Shown here piece after piece: positions 46,656-61,600 of a stretch of 64,000 nt of DNA; positions within the stretch are counted from its first letter, which is position 1, and each line of letters begins with the position of its first letter. Source of the stretch: Pteria penguin (lineage: Eukaryota > Mollusca > Bivalvia > Pterioida > Pteriidae); contig CM068592.1 in assembly GCA_035048485.1 (NCBI GenBank), positions 33,728,501 through 33,792,500 of the forward strand, in the 5' to 3' direction. Both the position numbers and the translations under genes were made by a program. The notes beneath the pieces are model-generated. The model did no database searches. It was not told where the DNA came from and saw only the letters and a list, made by a program, of their open reading frames with translations.

Positions 46656-49600
46656 CTGAAACAATCAAAAATACTTTTATTATACAAAAACATAGTACAA
46701 AATCACATAATCTCTCTCAGTGAATGCCTTAAAAAATAAATATTTATTTCATATGAAATTAATTTTTTACATATTCTGCTAATCATTTTTAACATCCGCT
46801 TCTATGTGCAACAAAATCAATTAAAATTTAAGTATATCCAAACAATGCAAGTCTGCAAAAAATCATAAAATACTGTTACGATGGCAACTGTGAAAACTAA
46901 AATCCAAACAAATTACTTTTTCAGTAATACAATGGGCAAGTCCAAATTATAAGTGCTACCTCAATACTGTATAGTAAACATTGGTGCCTGAAAGTCTCAA
47001 CTCATTATACAAATAACACCTTTCATCATTAGAATGTGGAATAGATGTACCATAATTCAACAAGCATGTATGCATACAGTCATACTTGATAAATTTGTAT
47101 TCTGGAAAACTGGGAAATTTTCATGCAGTTTCTATGAGATAATTACAATCACTGTCTCTGTACATGTACTACATAAACTGTATACAAGCATATACACGTA
47201 CATGTACTTCATAAACTGTATACAAGCATATACACGTACATGTACTTCATAAACTGTATACAAGCATATACATGTACATGTACTTCATAAACTGTATACA
47301 AGCAAATACATGTACATGTACTTCATAAACTGTATACAAGCATATACATGCTTCAAAAAACAATAAGAGACACTACATTATAGCAGAGAAGTGTACTTTC
47401 CTCTCAGCACAGTAAGGAACAGAAATTTGTCTCTTTTGAGGATCATATGCTCTATATAATGCCAAGCAATGTTGCTGAAAAGCCTAAATGTGTAATAATT
47501 CCCCTCTTAATGCTTTTCTGCCATGAACTCAACAATTTCAATTTGTTACAAAAGGGGATTAATTCCTTACTTAAAATTTTATACGATAAACAATGAAAGT
47601 AATGAATAAAATCATGAAAATTCATTTTGATTGTGTACAGAATTACATAACAATATTAAACCATTAGATCTTGCTCTTAAATAAAATGTAGAATAACTAG
47701 ATATAATGACTGTTATAACTAAAAACACTCAAATCCAGGAAGTATAATAAACTTTCAAAGAAATTCTATGCTCCATTTATTCCTTCATTTCTAAAATAAT
47801 TTGTGTAAATTGTAAAATCCTCAAGGACATATATTATAGGAATTTTGATATACACATTATAACAATAAATGTTGTAATATTTGCCATATTGTATAATTAT
47901 GACATAGCCTGTTACATATATATACATGTTTATATGCAACCTCACCCAGTGCTCAATCTGAAATTACATGAACGAGACCCAATTAAAAATTAACAATAAT
48001 AGAATGCCAAAAATTTCACTACATGTAAGAAAATAATCTAATTTCAGAAAATTTATTTACGAATCATTTATATTCAATAAACAAATCTTAATTAAACAAT
48101 AAAAACTTATGAAATAAGCCAGATTACAGTCTCTCTACTCAATTCAAATTACCTATACAGATGTATGTCTACATTATCTTTAAATCTGTAAAGATATCTT
48201 AATAATCGCCATTGAGCTGCCTTCAAATAAATTACGTTACTACTCGAGCAAAGAAAAAAGTAGCACTTTGACAACCCATCGTGTAAGGGACCTTCAAACT
48301 TCACTTCAGAGTTTCCGTAAATTTTAGTTTTCAAAGTTGTTGTTAAAAAATTAATACAAAGGTTGTCAGAATAGTTTAATTACTACAACTAAAATTTTTG
48401 AGTGTTTAAGAGTTTTTGCTGTTCCAATTATCAGAGTTTTACTGTTCAATAAATGTTGATAGTACTTCCCCATTTATATTAAAATAACTTAAATATAAGT
48501 TATCAGTGCAGCCTTTTTAGTATATCAAATATTGTTTATGAATTGAGGAGCTTCTTCATTAGAAGCTGATGTGGGATGATATTTACTTCATATCATATAA
48601 TACAAATTGTATTTTATAGAACACTACTGTAGTCCCATTCTTATAAAAATTTCTGTTGTAAAATTTACTTTCAACTCACTTAAAGAATCTGTCAAGTTTA
48701 AGTCAAGTAATATCAATGCATTTACTGCATTAATTATAATATTATTTCAACAGAATCTATTACAAGTATGATGGAACTGTGTACATGAATAAAATGCAGC
48801 TTCAGCATGCAAACGAAAGTATCTAGGTATTTTATCAAACAGGAAAGTTTAAAAAAAAACCTTGTTTTTCACATTTTCCTCTATTTGATACCTGCCAACA
48901 TTACGTAATGGTTTGAAAGAAGACTGAGCTACCAGCTTGTGACTGAAAGCCTCACATATATGCCAAACGGCCTGTCGAGGGGGAAAAATAAGAATAAAGA
49001 GCAACAGTGTCTTTGGATGCCTCAGACTACATCAATTTGCTTTATTATGAAGGATACCATTTTAATAACAATGATACATAACATATTGCTCAAGCAATGC
49101 TGCTGAAAGCAATGGTGTTTGGAAAAAATGTAATACTGATCCAGTTTGTGATACTTTATCAAATTTTGAGAAGTGATTAGTGTTGTCATAAATGGTACTC
49201 AGTATCAAAATATTGGAAACAATGTTTCGAAAATTTGCATCTAAAGTAACACAAAAATGCATATATATGAAATAAATCCCAAAAACTTTGGAATAGTTGG
49301 CAGGTATGCTTTTCATGAATTTCATATCCAGCACATTTTATCTTAAAAACAATCCTTCAATAAATTTACCTTTATAAAATTGGTCTACATGGATTTTTTT
49401 TCAATCTTTATATCAAATGTTGATAGGGAAATCACGAACTCCTAGGCTAGTATCATAAGCTTTATATTGCTACATGCCTACTGTATATCACTCTATATGT
49501 CGGTGAAATGACACTGGTATGACAACCACAACAACCAAAATGTATTGGTTACACTTACAACTACAAGGGTAGTCTAAAAAATTACTTTAATGTTTACATT

Positions 49601-52600
49601 GTACTTGTATATCATGACCAAAGTCTTAGACACATCTTAATATTACACTTAAAATATTCTAGTTGTTAGAAGTTAAGAACAAAAGAGGGGGAGGGGGTGT
49701 TCTAGCTACATTAATATAAAAAGAGATTATAGAAGTGCATTAATGATTTGCCATAGCATAAATCCACACATTACCTGCCTTTTTTTTTATTAATTACGAG
49801 ATTTTTTGCCCTAAAATCAAAGTTAAATCAGTAATTAGTGCAAAACACAAAGAATGTTAAACACTATATAAAATAACAGTTTGTGTTGCTACCAAAGTAT
49901 AGCAGAAGAAGCCACTACCTTGAGCACTTTTATCACACTAAATAAAATGCTGTGGATACTTTACCAGTTTTTTTTATACTTCAGTGCTGGTTGAGTTCTA
50001 GAAATTTTAAAAAATGAAATAGCCAATGAAATGCTGATAGTTTTTTTAAAAACTGAAACAGCTTTGAGGACCTTGTTAACTAATTTACACATGTATTTTT
50101 ACTTTCTGTTGATCTCTTAAAGTTATACAACAATATTAGAATTGTTAGAGGTCATAGCTTTTTCATCCTGTCTTATGACATGTGAGTGATTATATACAAT
50201 TCTTGTTTAAATGAATTTAACAAAAACAAAACATTTATGGAATCACAAGATGATAGAACATTGCCAACTTTAAATCATAACTGAAAATGGCACAACAAGT
50301 GACACAATTGTATGAAACCATACTTTACAACTGAAAAAGGCAACAACTGTGATAAATTTTATCAAAAAATAGATTATAAACAAAAATGGCATAATTTAAG
50401 ATAATTTTATGAAACCTTAAATCATAAAGGAACATGGCACAATTGTGATCAATTTTATCATACTGACTCAAACCCTAGTAAATACTCTGTTTGCTTACAA
50501 GCTTATTTGAAATAACCCAAGAGAAAAGATGTGTTTGTGAAACACAAATGCCCCCACCGGCAACAAATCCAAGTAAGGCAAATTTTGCAATGTCCTATAT
50601 TTTGTTTATACCCCACCTCTTGGGAATACACATGTGAAATTTGGAAGCCCTCCCTCTTACTATTCATATGTTGTAACCGATGTTAAAGTTTTTCAAATGT
50701 AGGTCAACGGTCACAGTCAAGGTCGAAAAGTCAAAAATTATTCTGACAGAAAGGTCATGTACCATTCAAAAGTTATAGCCTGTCCAAGGCCAAGGTCAAA
50801 AATTTTTTTGTACCAGTAGAAAGGTATTCCCACAAGATATGCTTATGTGAAATATTAACGCTCTATCACTTAGCGTTCAAAAGTTATAGCATAAGGTTTT
50901 TTCCCTAAATATACGTCAAATTCCACTGTCAAGGTCAGAAGGTCAAATATTATTGTACAAAAAGAAAGGTCTTCCCACAAAAAACACATATTTGAAATAT
51001 AAAAGCACTATCACCTACATTTACAATGTTATGCCTCCTTTATTGAAAGAGGGACAGAATGGACGAAATGACAGATGGACACACAGATAGACAGACAACC
51101 CAAACGCTATACGCCCCTTGGTCTACAAGACCAGGAGCATAAAAAATTCCCCAACTTTCATCATGGGTTTAAAGAACTTTGTAAAGATGCAAAAATCAAA
51201 TATGGACACATTAGGGAATTTCACTGGACTTCAAAGAATGACCAATGTCATCAAAACCATATCCTCAAAAATATCCTGTTTGATAATATAAATATTGCAT
51301 TTGTTGTTTAGTTACTTAAATCATATCTGACATAAACACTAATGTAAACACTTATCTATTCTTTTTATTATAATATATATTTTGATGAACTTATGACGCA
51401 AAATGACTCAGCATGAAAAGTTTGCTGCGCAGCAAAAGAAAGGTCAAACTCAAGAGAGAAGGAAACATGCAAATCAATTGTAGAACTTTAAAAACATTTA
51501 GTTTTCTGAAAAACTTTAAAAACATTTAGTTTTCTGAAAAACTTTAAAAACATTTAGTTTTCTGAAAAACTGTCTTCAGATACTCATTTGTATCATATAA
51601 ATCTAATATTCACCTCCTTACATAAAAATATTAAAAATTAATTTTATATTCTTACTGTAAATCACACACATGCTGCATTTCATGTGACTTTATTTTCATG
51701 GACAGAATGAAGACTAGACAAAGAATAATAGCACAATGTGATCGCAACCTATTTTATGCTTTATAAGTGACCCATAAATACATAGAAACATGCTTGATAT
51801 ATATTGAGATGTGATATAGGAACATGCACACTAAGACTTACGATGACTACAGGACTGGCTTGGCTTGACTGTGCAGAATTAATGTCCTTCCTATGGGAGG
51901 GGACAGGCAGGGAGGATCCACTAGACTGGGGGAGGGAGGAGGTGGACTTCAGGACAGGAATGCCCTTCCCAGTACTGGCTCCTTGACTTGGCAAAGTGGA
52001 CGTGGAATGGCTAGAGCTACTACGAGAAGATGGGGCAGGAATCAAAGACCCAGGTCTAGGAATACCAGACTTAGGAGCATCAATGTTATTTGTTTTCGAT
52101 GGCTTATTTTGTTCATGTAACTTTGTTTTATCAGCCTGCTGATTTGTTGTTTTCAAAGGTAGTGTGTTTGAGATGGAAGGAATTTTAGAAACAAAGGGAT
52201 TGGTATTTGCTACTGGTTCAGGTGAATGCTTTTTGAAAGGATTTGTATTAGTAGATGGAGATTCCTGATCAGATGTCTTCAGGAAGGGATTTGTTGATCT
52301 AGGAACCTTTTCTTCATCCCTATTTGAGTTAAAGGGATTTGGAATCTTGGACTTGGGTCTCGGAGCAGGCATTGGTTTCTCAGTATCATTTGTGGTGGGA
52401 TAATCAATTAGAATCTCTTGTTCTGTATTGTTTGTGGTCTCCTCTTCTGGGATGCTGTCATTCAATTCAGGGGGAGGTAACTCTGAGCTAGATAATCTTG
52501 GTGAGGACATATCTGGACTGGGAAGTTTTTGACATGGTGCATCAGAACTTGAATGTCTAGGACCGTCTGCATTTGATGACTTAGTACCAGTGACCTCTGA

Positions 52601-55600
52601 ACTTGAAAGTCGAGGAATTACTTTAGGGGGATTGATACTGCGTGCTGCGGGTGCAGGTTTGAATCGGGGGATTCTTGAGGAGGCATTAGCATTGGGCGAT
52701 TTTGGTGATTGTGGGTCTATATCAAAGCTTTCGCCTGATTCAGATGGAGAAGATTCTAATCTGGGTGAATCGTGCTCTTTCTCTAAAGCTGAAGCTGCAG
52801 AGGACCCTTCTGAACTCTGTGAGGAAAGAGCAAAAGAAAAACTAAATAAACACAACCAAAAATCAAACAGAACTGGTGCTTGGGTGGTGCTCAATACAAT
52901 TTTATTTTTTTAAAGAGATGAGAATTTCCAGTAAAAAGCTACACTGATATAAATAGAAGATTCCTTTTTATGTACTGAGCACTCCAACATCAGCCTGCAT
53001 TGGTCACATGTATGACAAGCTGTACAGGGATTATCATCAATCTGCTTCTTTCTTTCATTAAAATGGAACATAGGTCATAATGTACTCATGTGACCCATTT
53101 TACCAATATGCTTTAACTATTTAATTTTGTCTTAATTCAAAATATAAACAAAATTCTACAATAATTCTAAATTTGCCTGTTTACAACTTGTCATGTTTCA
53201 TTGTAAAGAAAAGAAGGGAAGTATTTCATCATGTGGATATAAAATCAAATTCATCCATAACACTAGAAGTAATATTTCAATTTATGCTCTATCAAATGCT
53301 AGCTTGAATTCTTTATGAATAATTTTATAATTTTCTCACATTTAATTTCTGAATGTATTTTTTAAAGGTACCTTTGAAAATAAATCATTTTATTCAATCA
53401 TAATGATACCAAATAGAATTTCTGTTTCTATACTTAACTCTTTTCTATGACTTTATTCTATTTTTCTAAACAGATTAATTATACATCTTTATTATATTTT
53501 TCGAAAAAAAATTTAAAATGTTATACAACAATAGTTTGAACATTATCAATTGTGAGGTTAAAAATTTGATATTATATCATCCATAATTTAAAATAAGATA
53601 ATCAAGGGAAAGAAAATAAAACTAAGCAAACCACAACTCACTTGTTCATCACCAAAGCATTTGGAAAGCGTTACAAATTTACCACAACCTCAGATTGAAC
53701 GATGAATGAAAAATGTTAAAACTCATTTGTATGATAATGGTGATGAAACTAGCAAAGCATTTGACAATATCAAAAAAAAAAAAAGTACAACACTGTGGTT
53801 AGTGCACAATGCTTACTCTAAACCAACAATGTAAAAAACTTTTTAAAAATATTTCACTTGATCTTTAATATAACTTAATAGCTTTTTTTCAGTCCTTTTA
53901 ATGATATTATATAAACCTTGAAAGCCGAAAACAATAATCAACCTTTCATTCACAAAGGAATCAACACAGTCAAATGATTGATAGGTGGCAGCTTCAAATC
54001 TCTAAAAAACTTGATTTCATATGTGGCGTACATTTTATGGCTAGAACACTAATGTGATACCACAGGCAAGGATTTTATGAAACCCCTAGCTGCTCAAAAC
54101 CTAGTCAATGGGCAGCAAATCAAAATCAGGTACTGACAGTTCAGCCATGAAGAGTTTAAATTCTTAATATTTCAAATCATACAAAACATTTTTACTAAAG
54201 GAACACTCAGGTAATTTTCATTTTCATGTCTTTTAAAACATTTTAAAGTTAATTTGTGATATGACTAACTGCTTTAATCTTATGTTAATATAATAAATAA
54301 TAATATTACAAGTATTATTACCACAAACAAATTGTTTATCCATTTCTGTTCATACAAATGTTGTTACATTTAAGTAGAATGCATAATAAAATTTTTCACA
54401 TCTATTTCAAATTCAGCCATTTTACAAATTGTATCATGAATTACACAAGTATATTTCATAATATCGGTAATTCCATGTGCAATTAACTTTAACATGTCTT
54501 ATTTTTCCACAAGTTTTACCTGTGATGGTGTTTTGGATCTTGTTGTCATAGACACTGGTGGAAACACATCATTACTTAATTTCCTCTTCTGATGGATGCC
54601 TTCTGACCTATAGGTACAAAATATGACAATATTTCATGCAACAGTAAATCTTTCATTCTTGTAACTTGCTTGGATTCAATTCATTATGTTAGTAAATTTC
54701 TATTAAAATGCAAAGGACATATGAGGAATAATTGTGATTAAGTGGGATCTCAGTGCTTTAGACTACTACTATCTAAATTTGATCTCCATTTAAGGCAAGA
54801 GGACAAGTCTGGTGAAGTCAAAAGTCAGAAGCTTACTCTGAGTTCCAAGATTTCCTCTGCCACTAAACATTGGCCACCACTACATTGAAAAACCAAGTTA
54901 TGTTTGTGAAACACAAATGCCACTGGCCGAAACAATGTACAAATAAGGCAAATTTTTGAAATGTAAGTCGAAGTTCACAAATTTAAAATATTATTGTATT
55001 GATGGAAAGGTCTTGTCACAAGGAATATGCATGCTAAACATGAAAGCCCTACCTCTTACTAATCAAAACGTATAACCAATGTTGAGGTTTTTGAAAGTCA
55101 AAGGTCAGTCAAGGTCACCAAGTCATGATTCAGAGACACATTGTCAGAGTGTCCCATAGTACACATGATCCAATGAATTTCTATAAATAACACTACTGCT
55201 ATATTGAAACTGTGATTGCAAATCTTTTCAAACTATATTTTGAATTACACTCATAATGGATTCCTTATACTCAAAACATAGATTAAATAACAAAACAAAC
55301 ACAACTCCAGTTGAAAAGCATGAACTGGAAAACAGAGGTGAAACTAGCTTTCCTGGAGGAGTAGGTATCTCATGTTTGGTCTGCTACACCCACCTAGTAA
55401 AAGTTTAAACTCATAGCTAAGAACCCATGTACTCGTAGATAACACGTAAAGCCTGACTTACCCGTCATGACTGGACACTGATCCTCCAGGTTTCCGTGGG
55501 ATACTACTATCATTATATGACAGTCGAGGACTGTAGCTCTCACGTGGACTATGCTTCTCACTTGTAGATCCTCTGGAACTATAAGTAATCACAATTACTT

Positions 55601-58600
55601 GAAACATCATGACATAAGCTAGAACTCGGGATAAGTCTTCATCAGTATCATTACAACACCATCACGACTGATCCTTCTTGATTTAAGATTGTTAATATTG
55701 CTATAATTAATTTCATTTTACAGCCTATGAGGGACAAAATGATATACAATGTATTGCTTACTACCAACATTATTTATGTATAAAGTTCTTAAAAGTATAG
55801 AAGCATTGGTGTTTAACTGTGTTATTATGAATACTTCAACAAGTTTTGGCGTACTAAACATTAATAAAGCAAGACTGTGACAAGGGCATTTGTGAATAAT
55901 CTCTTATAAATATACTCTCAGGACTTCAGCAGTCTATAGCCTCTTTCTGATTACAGAAATACACCGCAAAATAAACTGATATTGGCCATTTCAATGAGCT
56001 GAGTTGTCTGTCCCTGATAGGAACTCTCATACTCTCTGCATACTATGGTGAGGTACATGTATATAACAGTGACTACTTCACACACTGTACCTCACCATGG
56101 ACCATAGAACTCTCATACTTTCTGCATACTATGGTGAGGTACATAAAGGTGACTACTTGACAAACCTTATCTTACCATGGACCATACTACAGTGAGGTAC
56201 ATAAAGGTGACTACTTGACAAACCTTATCTTACCATGGACCATACTATAGTGAGGTACATAAAGGTGACTACTTGACAAACCTTATCTTACCATGGACCA
56301 TACTATGGTGAGGTACATAAAGGTGACTACTTGACAAACCTTATCTTACCATGGACCATACTATGGTGAGGTACATAAAGATGTCTATTTAACAAACCTT
56401 ATCTTACCATGGACCATACTATAGTGAGGTATATAAAGGTGATTACTTCACAGAGTGTACTTCACCATGGACCATACAAATGAGAAAAGTCAAAGGGCAG
56501 ATACAAATTACCTTAACAAACAAGGGCAGATAACTCACCTCATCATAATGGCCTACAGAGATAGTCATAAATGGCCTATAGAGATAGTCATATAATGGCC
56601 TATAGAGATAGTCATAAATTGTAGAGAAACCCTCTCTTACCAGCACAACTACATTGACATACCTTCCCAAGTGCCCTAATACTAAACCCAGGCTTGATCA
56701 GTAGCACTGTTATGTATGCAAGACTGCTGGGCCCTTTAATCAGTACCACTGTTATGTATGCTAGACTACTGGGCCCCTTAATCCACTTTTATGGGGATCA
56801 CAATTTTTCACTCAATGTCATATACATTTATCCTATGAATAATGCAAATTTCTAATACTGTATTATAATGAACTGATTACAGGAATGAAAATGTTAGAAA
56901 ATTTCATTAAGTGAATGGATCTACACTGTTAATATTTCCCTGTGGTGAAACTAGCTGTTCTGGCTACACATTTCGACCTACAGCCAAGCAATCTCGCTAT
57001 GGAAGATTCTGGCTACACATTTCGACCTACAGCCAAGCAATCTCACTATGGAAGATTCTGGCTATACATTTCGACCTGCAGCTAAGCAATCTCGCTATGG
57101 AAGATTCTGTATTTTTCATGGGCTGCAGGGCTTTGTAAAACTTAGTTAAAATCAGTATGGAACAAAATTTTCATTTAACAAATAAAAATCCACAGTTCCA
57201 ACATCTCAAAATATATTTCATTGTTATTTTTATGTTAAGACTCTGAGGACTTTTTTTTAAAATGAATTCTTACATTTCATTAATATCAAGCTTGTACACT
57301 AAATATAGATTAGTAAGGAAAAGCAGACATGATAACAATAACAACCCAGCAAGTAACCAATTAGCAAAATACTGACAAAGTCAACATAAAAGTTTACAAA
57401 TACTTCGCCCCAATATGTTATCATTTTAACACTATAACAGGAGTGTTTCCCCTATATGGTGGCATTCTGTGTTTAGTGGTGAGGGGAAGCAGAGTACAGA
57501 AGCAGAGTATTAATAACCAGAAAGGTAACCCAGAACTTTCAGTGATCGACTTGCGCCCTCTGTTAAAAAGGTCATACCAGTCTTGAAAGACAGAAAAAAA
57601 ATAATTTGTGTGCAGTGTTTATCCCCTTCAGTCTCAGATGATCATCTCTGTAGCAGTTTTGTAATGCAATGTGATTATCAAATTATATATAATATATCAA
57701 CAGATAAATAAATACTAAGCTCAGTTTTCACACATTGAGAGATCAAAATATGTGCAAAGTGGAATTTATATACATATGATACACAAAACTATATACATAT
57801 AGATATATATGTATGTACCGGTATCAATAAGATGAAATGGTGAAATAAGAATTTATCAATGTGACTTTTTGCATTTTTCACACATTTTATTTTATACCTG
57901 AATTTTCATTTTTTAAACTTTAAGTTTACTAGCTGAATACTTTTTTTTTTTTTTTTTAAAAAGTAGGTTACTTTTGCGGTTTTCATGTTTCCACAACAAC
58001 TACACTATGCAATTGTTTACTATTCTCTGTTACATAAAAAAAAACAAAGTATGGAGATGTCAATTAAAAATTCTTAGAAAATACTAACATTTATATTGCA
58101 AACTGAAGTATTGACCAGGCAGTACATAAGAGTTAGTATCATGCATGTTAGTTCTAGCTAAATGTAGAAATCAAAATCAAAACCATTAATACACTGTGTA
58201 CGAGATCTGATACCTGTCTGGGGACTCAGGCAACTCAACAACGAGTTTAGCTTTCTCATCTTTGATAGACAATTTATCATCTTCTTTCTCAGATTCAGCA
58301 TTATCACTGCAAACAAGCCAGCATAAAAGCACAACAAATAAACGATAGGTCAGATAGATTAGAGAATAACACTCTACAAGAGACAAATGACCAAGCATCA
58401 TCAAACTTAGGTAAAAAACAATGGATTATAGCGAAGAAACGGGCAGCCAAAATAATGTTAAGCCAAGACTAAGAGACTGATATAAGCCAACAGTAGTATA
58501 GCAACTCTCAGTGTGTTATAATGAAACCTTACAAAATTCATAAATTATTTCAATGAAAATACTAGAATTATTTCTTGTACACAAGTGACGTGTAAAAAAA

Positions 58601-61600
58601 TCAAGGAATGTAATCATATCCTTACTTGAATTTTCGTAAATTTGGAAAAAATATCTAGTTTTATTACATTTTTCTACATTTTCTAATTTTCAATTATTTC
58701 ATGAATAACAGTAGTGTATCAAGTTTCAACATATGCATGATTTAACACATTTATGACAGAGCAGATGTCGAGCATCATTCACAAGCTTTACACCATCTCC
58801 AGCAACCATCAAACACTTCTACTTCTAACATATCTTAATACTTGCAATCTTATCTTCTTGGTACAATGATCTATACTTTAATAATTATTAACAAAATATA
58901 TATTCATTCTCTATGATTGTCGGTGATGAGTTATCAATGCCGCATCAGGACTATTATACCTATGAGGTTTTCGCAACTGTTCAATAGTAGAGAGAACCAA
59001 AGTTCCCAGTAAAAACCTTCAATACTGGGAAGGTACGATGACAGATGTCTTCATTTGTTCAGATCATGAATTGAACTTGGACTTTGAAAAAGAATATGAA
59101 TTTCAGAGATTGTCGTCTCTAGTACTTTTTTTCAGTCAGCATTGTGGAATCTATATAAAATTTCAAATTTTCAATAAAACTTGGTGAAAACTTGGGAAAA
59201 GTCTGAACTATTTCATACTAACTTAAGAGGATAACATCAATGATTTTAATGATTGTAATTAAATTCTACAGTAAACTCCAACAGTAGTTACTTAAATAAA
59301 TGTCCAATTATGGTATTAAAATGAAACTTTTTTAGTTATTACTTTGTATCAATTTTAAATACTGGGTTTCACAATATAAATCTTGTCTGGTGTAAACACA
59401 AAGAGTAGACTGTACAGCAAGACTACATAAAGAGAGTGTTAAATCTATTGACTCTAATGCTAAAATATGTTAACATTAACTACTACAACTGTTCAACAGC
59501 ATTAGAGGCTTCACTGATCTAGTGCAATGTTCTTCCTAGTAGTGATTAATCACTATCCTAGAAGTGGACCACCACTACACTAGTAGTGGATTATCACTAT
59601 GTAAACAACAATCTATATACACTAAATATTGCTTACCTTTTTGCATCCACTTTATCAACATTTGTCTCAAGGTTGACCCCATTGACCTCTGCAACATCTC
59701 CACCTGTTAAGTAAAATGTTTCAGCACTGAAATGAATGTATCATTTCCCTTCCTTTAAACTCCTACTCCCAGTACATATTCTAAGCTCCTCCTCTTAAAT
59801 CTTTTGCTTTTCTAGAAAATAAACTCCTTCCCTTAACTTTTCTATGCTTTCCTCCACCTAGTATCTTTTCATTAAACTCCTCCTCTTTTATTTCTTACAC
59901 CCCTTTGAATCAGCCCTCCTTTTCCCTTACCTTTCTTAAGCTCTTCCTCTAATTGAGCCTTCAATATATTGCACTTGAGTTGTGAAGGTGGGATAACGCT
60001 GGGTCCTGGTACATATTTCACTTGATTATTCTTCAAATTATTGACATCAGGTTTTGTTCTTGGGGCAGAGTTGTAAGATGGACGTGTCTCATCCAGTCCC
60101 TTTAACTTGGCTTGGGCTATCTCAGAGGCCTCTGCAGAAGATAAAAACTTATATATCTTCATCACAAGTAAGCATCATGAACACAAAGTTTGTAACATCA
60201 CAAAAATTTCATTATTCTTAACTTGGTCTTTGCCAGTCAAATGATTTGAAAGTTTTGTTCTTATGATTTTTTTTAATTGCATTTCATGCTTCAATGCTTA
60301 GAAATGTTTATATATATATTTCTTAAAAGTTTTCCATTCACATTTTCCAGAAAAAGTTTCAACTGAATCAAAAAAGTTCTATCTTTAAGGTCTAAGTGGT
60401 TTACAATTACATTTTTACACAATACATGTAGTAAGCACAAGTTTGAAATAAAACACATATTTTATTGTACATGTATTATGTCACTTCACTATTTAGAAGG
60501 CTAAGCTCTATTTTTGCACAATGCAGGGAGTGGGAAGGAAAGGAAATTATTCGATCACATTAGCAATACCAGTAAGTATTTGCAACCTAAAGTTACAAAA
60601 CCATCTTGCACTGTAGGACAATAGGTCATCAGATAAAAATATTCAATGATTATCATCACTATTTGTTTGTTGCTAATTGCTACATCATTTCCCTTCAACG
60701 GTGGCATCAGCTGTGGAGAAATCCAGACAACCAATTGTCTAATTTATTTCACCGATTTTTGTACATCTTGAAGTCTTTATATTCAAACTGGTCAAGACAT
60801 ATTGAGAAAAGGGACACATTATTCAAAGAAGGAAACAAGACACAAAATATCTCTGTACAAAATACTGGATCAGAACACTCATTAGGGAAATAATTCAAGC
60901 ACAAAATAATGGGGTAGTTGGAAGCATGCTATCAGGGTCTGCAACAAGCAAGACTCACCTCTATGCCCTATCAGGACAATAAGAACCAATAATAAATTAA
61001 AATATGTTAATAATATGTCAAGAGGTGATAGAAAATCAAATTTAAATACTAGCTCTAGTATTACAACACGAAAATGGCTGCTAAAAATTTTACTTTTCAG
61101 TGTATTGAATGACAAGTTATATATGTACATGTACAGTTGATTTCTGTTAACTCAAACATGCATGACTCCAACTCCTGTTTATTCAAACTTATTTTCTGGA
61201 TATATGTATCTACATTTGCAAGTGATATTTAATTTTACCTGATTCATGTGTATCTACATTTGTAAGTGATATTTAATTTTACCTGATTTATGTGTATCTA
61301 CCGGTACATTTGTAAGTGATATTTCATTTAACCAGATTCATGTATATCTAGGTAACATAAAATGTCTAAGTAAAAATCTTGTCAATAGTCTGATAATTCA
61401 AGCTATAATTCTTGGTCCTATTTTGACATACTCAAATTTGCCCTGTAAACTGTAATGACAAAAGCCAAATCTATCCAAAACTAAAGAACCTGTGTAGAGC
61501 ATATGTCAATTTCAAACATTTTTGAAAAATCGATAGAGAACTTTCAATGCTAAAACATAGACACCACCAAAATATTTATCTGACCCTGTAATCTTTCTGA

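Larger units (their letters stand above)
46656..51841. other. 5.2-kb intron, no other gene seen
   Basis: AT-rich intron of the SxIP/NPF gene. It contains the 38-bp minisatellite at 47.2 kb, a dispersed repeat at 50.5-51.15 kb and a three-unit repeat at 51.5 kb. Confidence 0.6.

Noticed and set aside
51893..52913. Plus-strand frames opposite the large exon I
   Set aside because: The minus strand has consistent splice sites and motif content. The plus frames are shadows.
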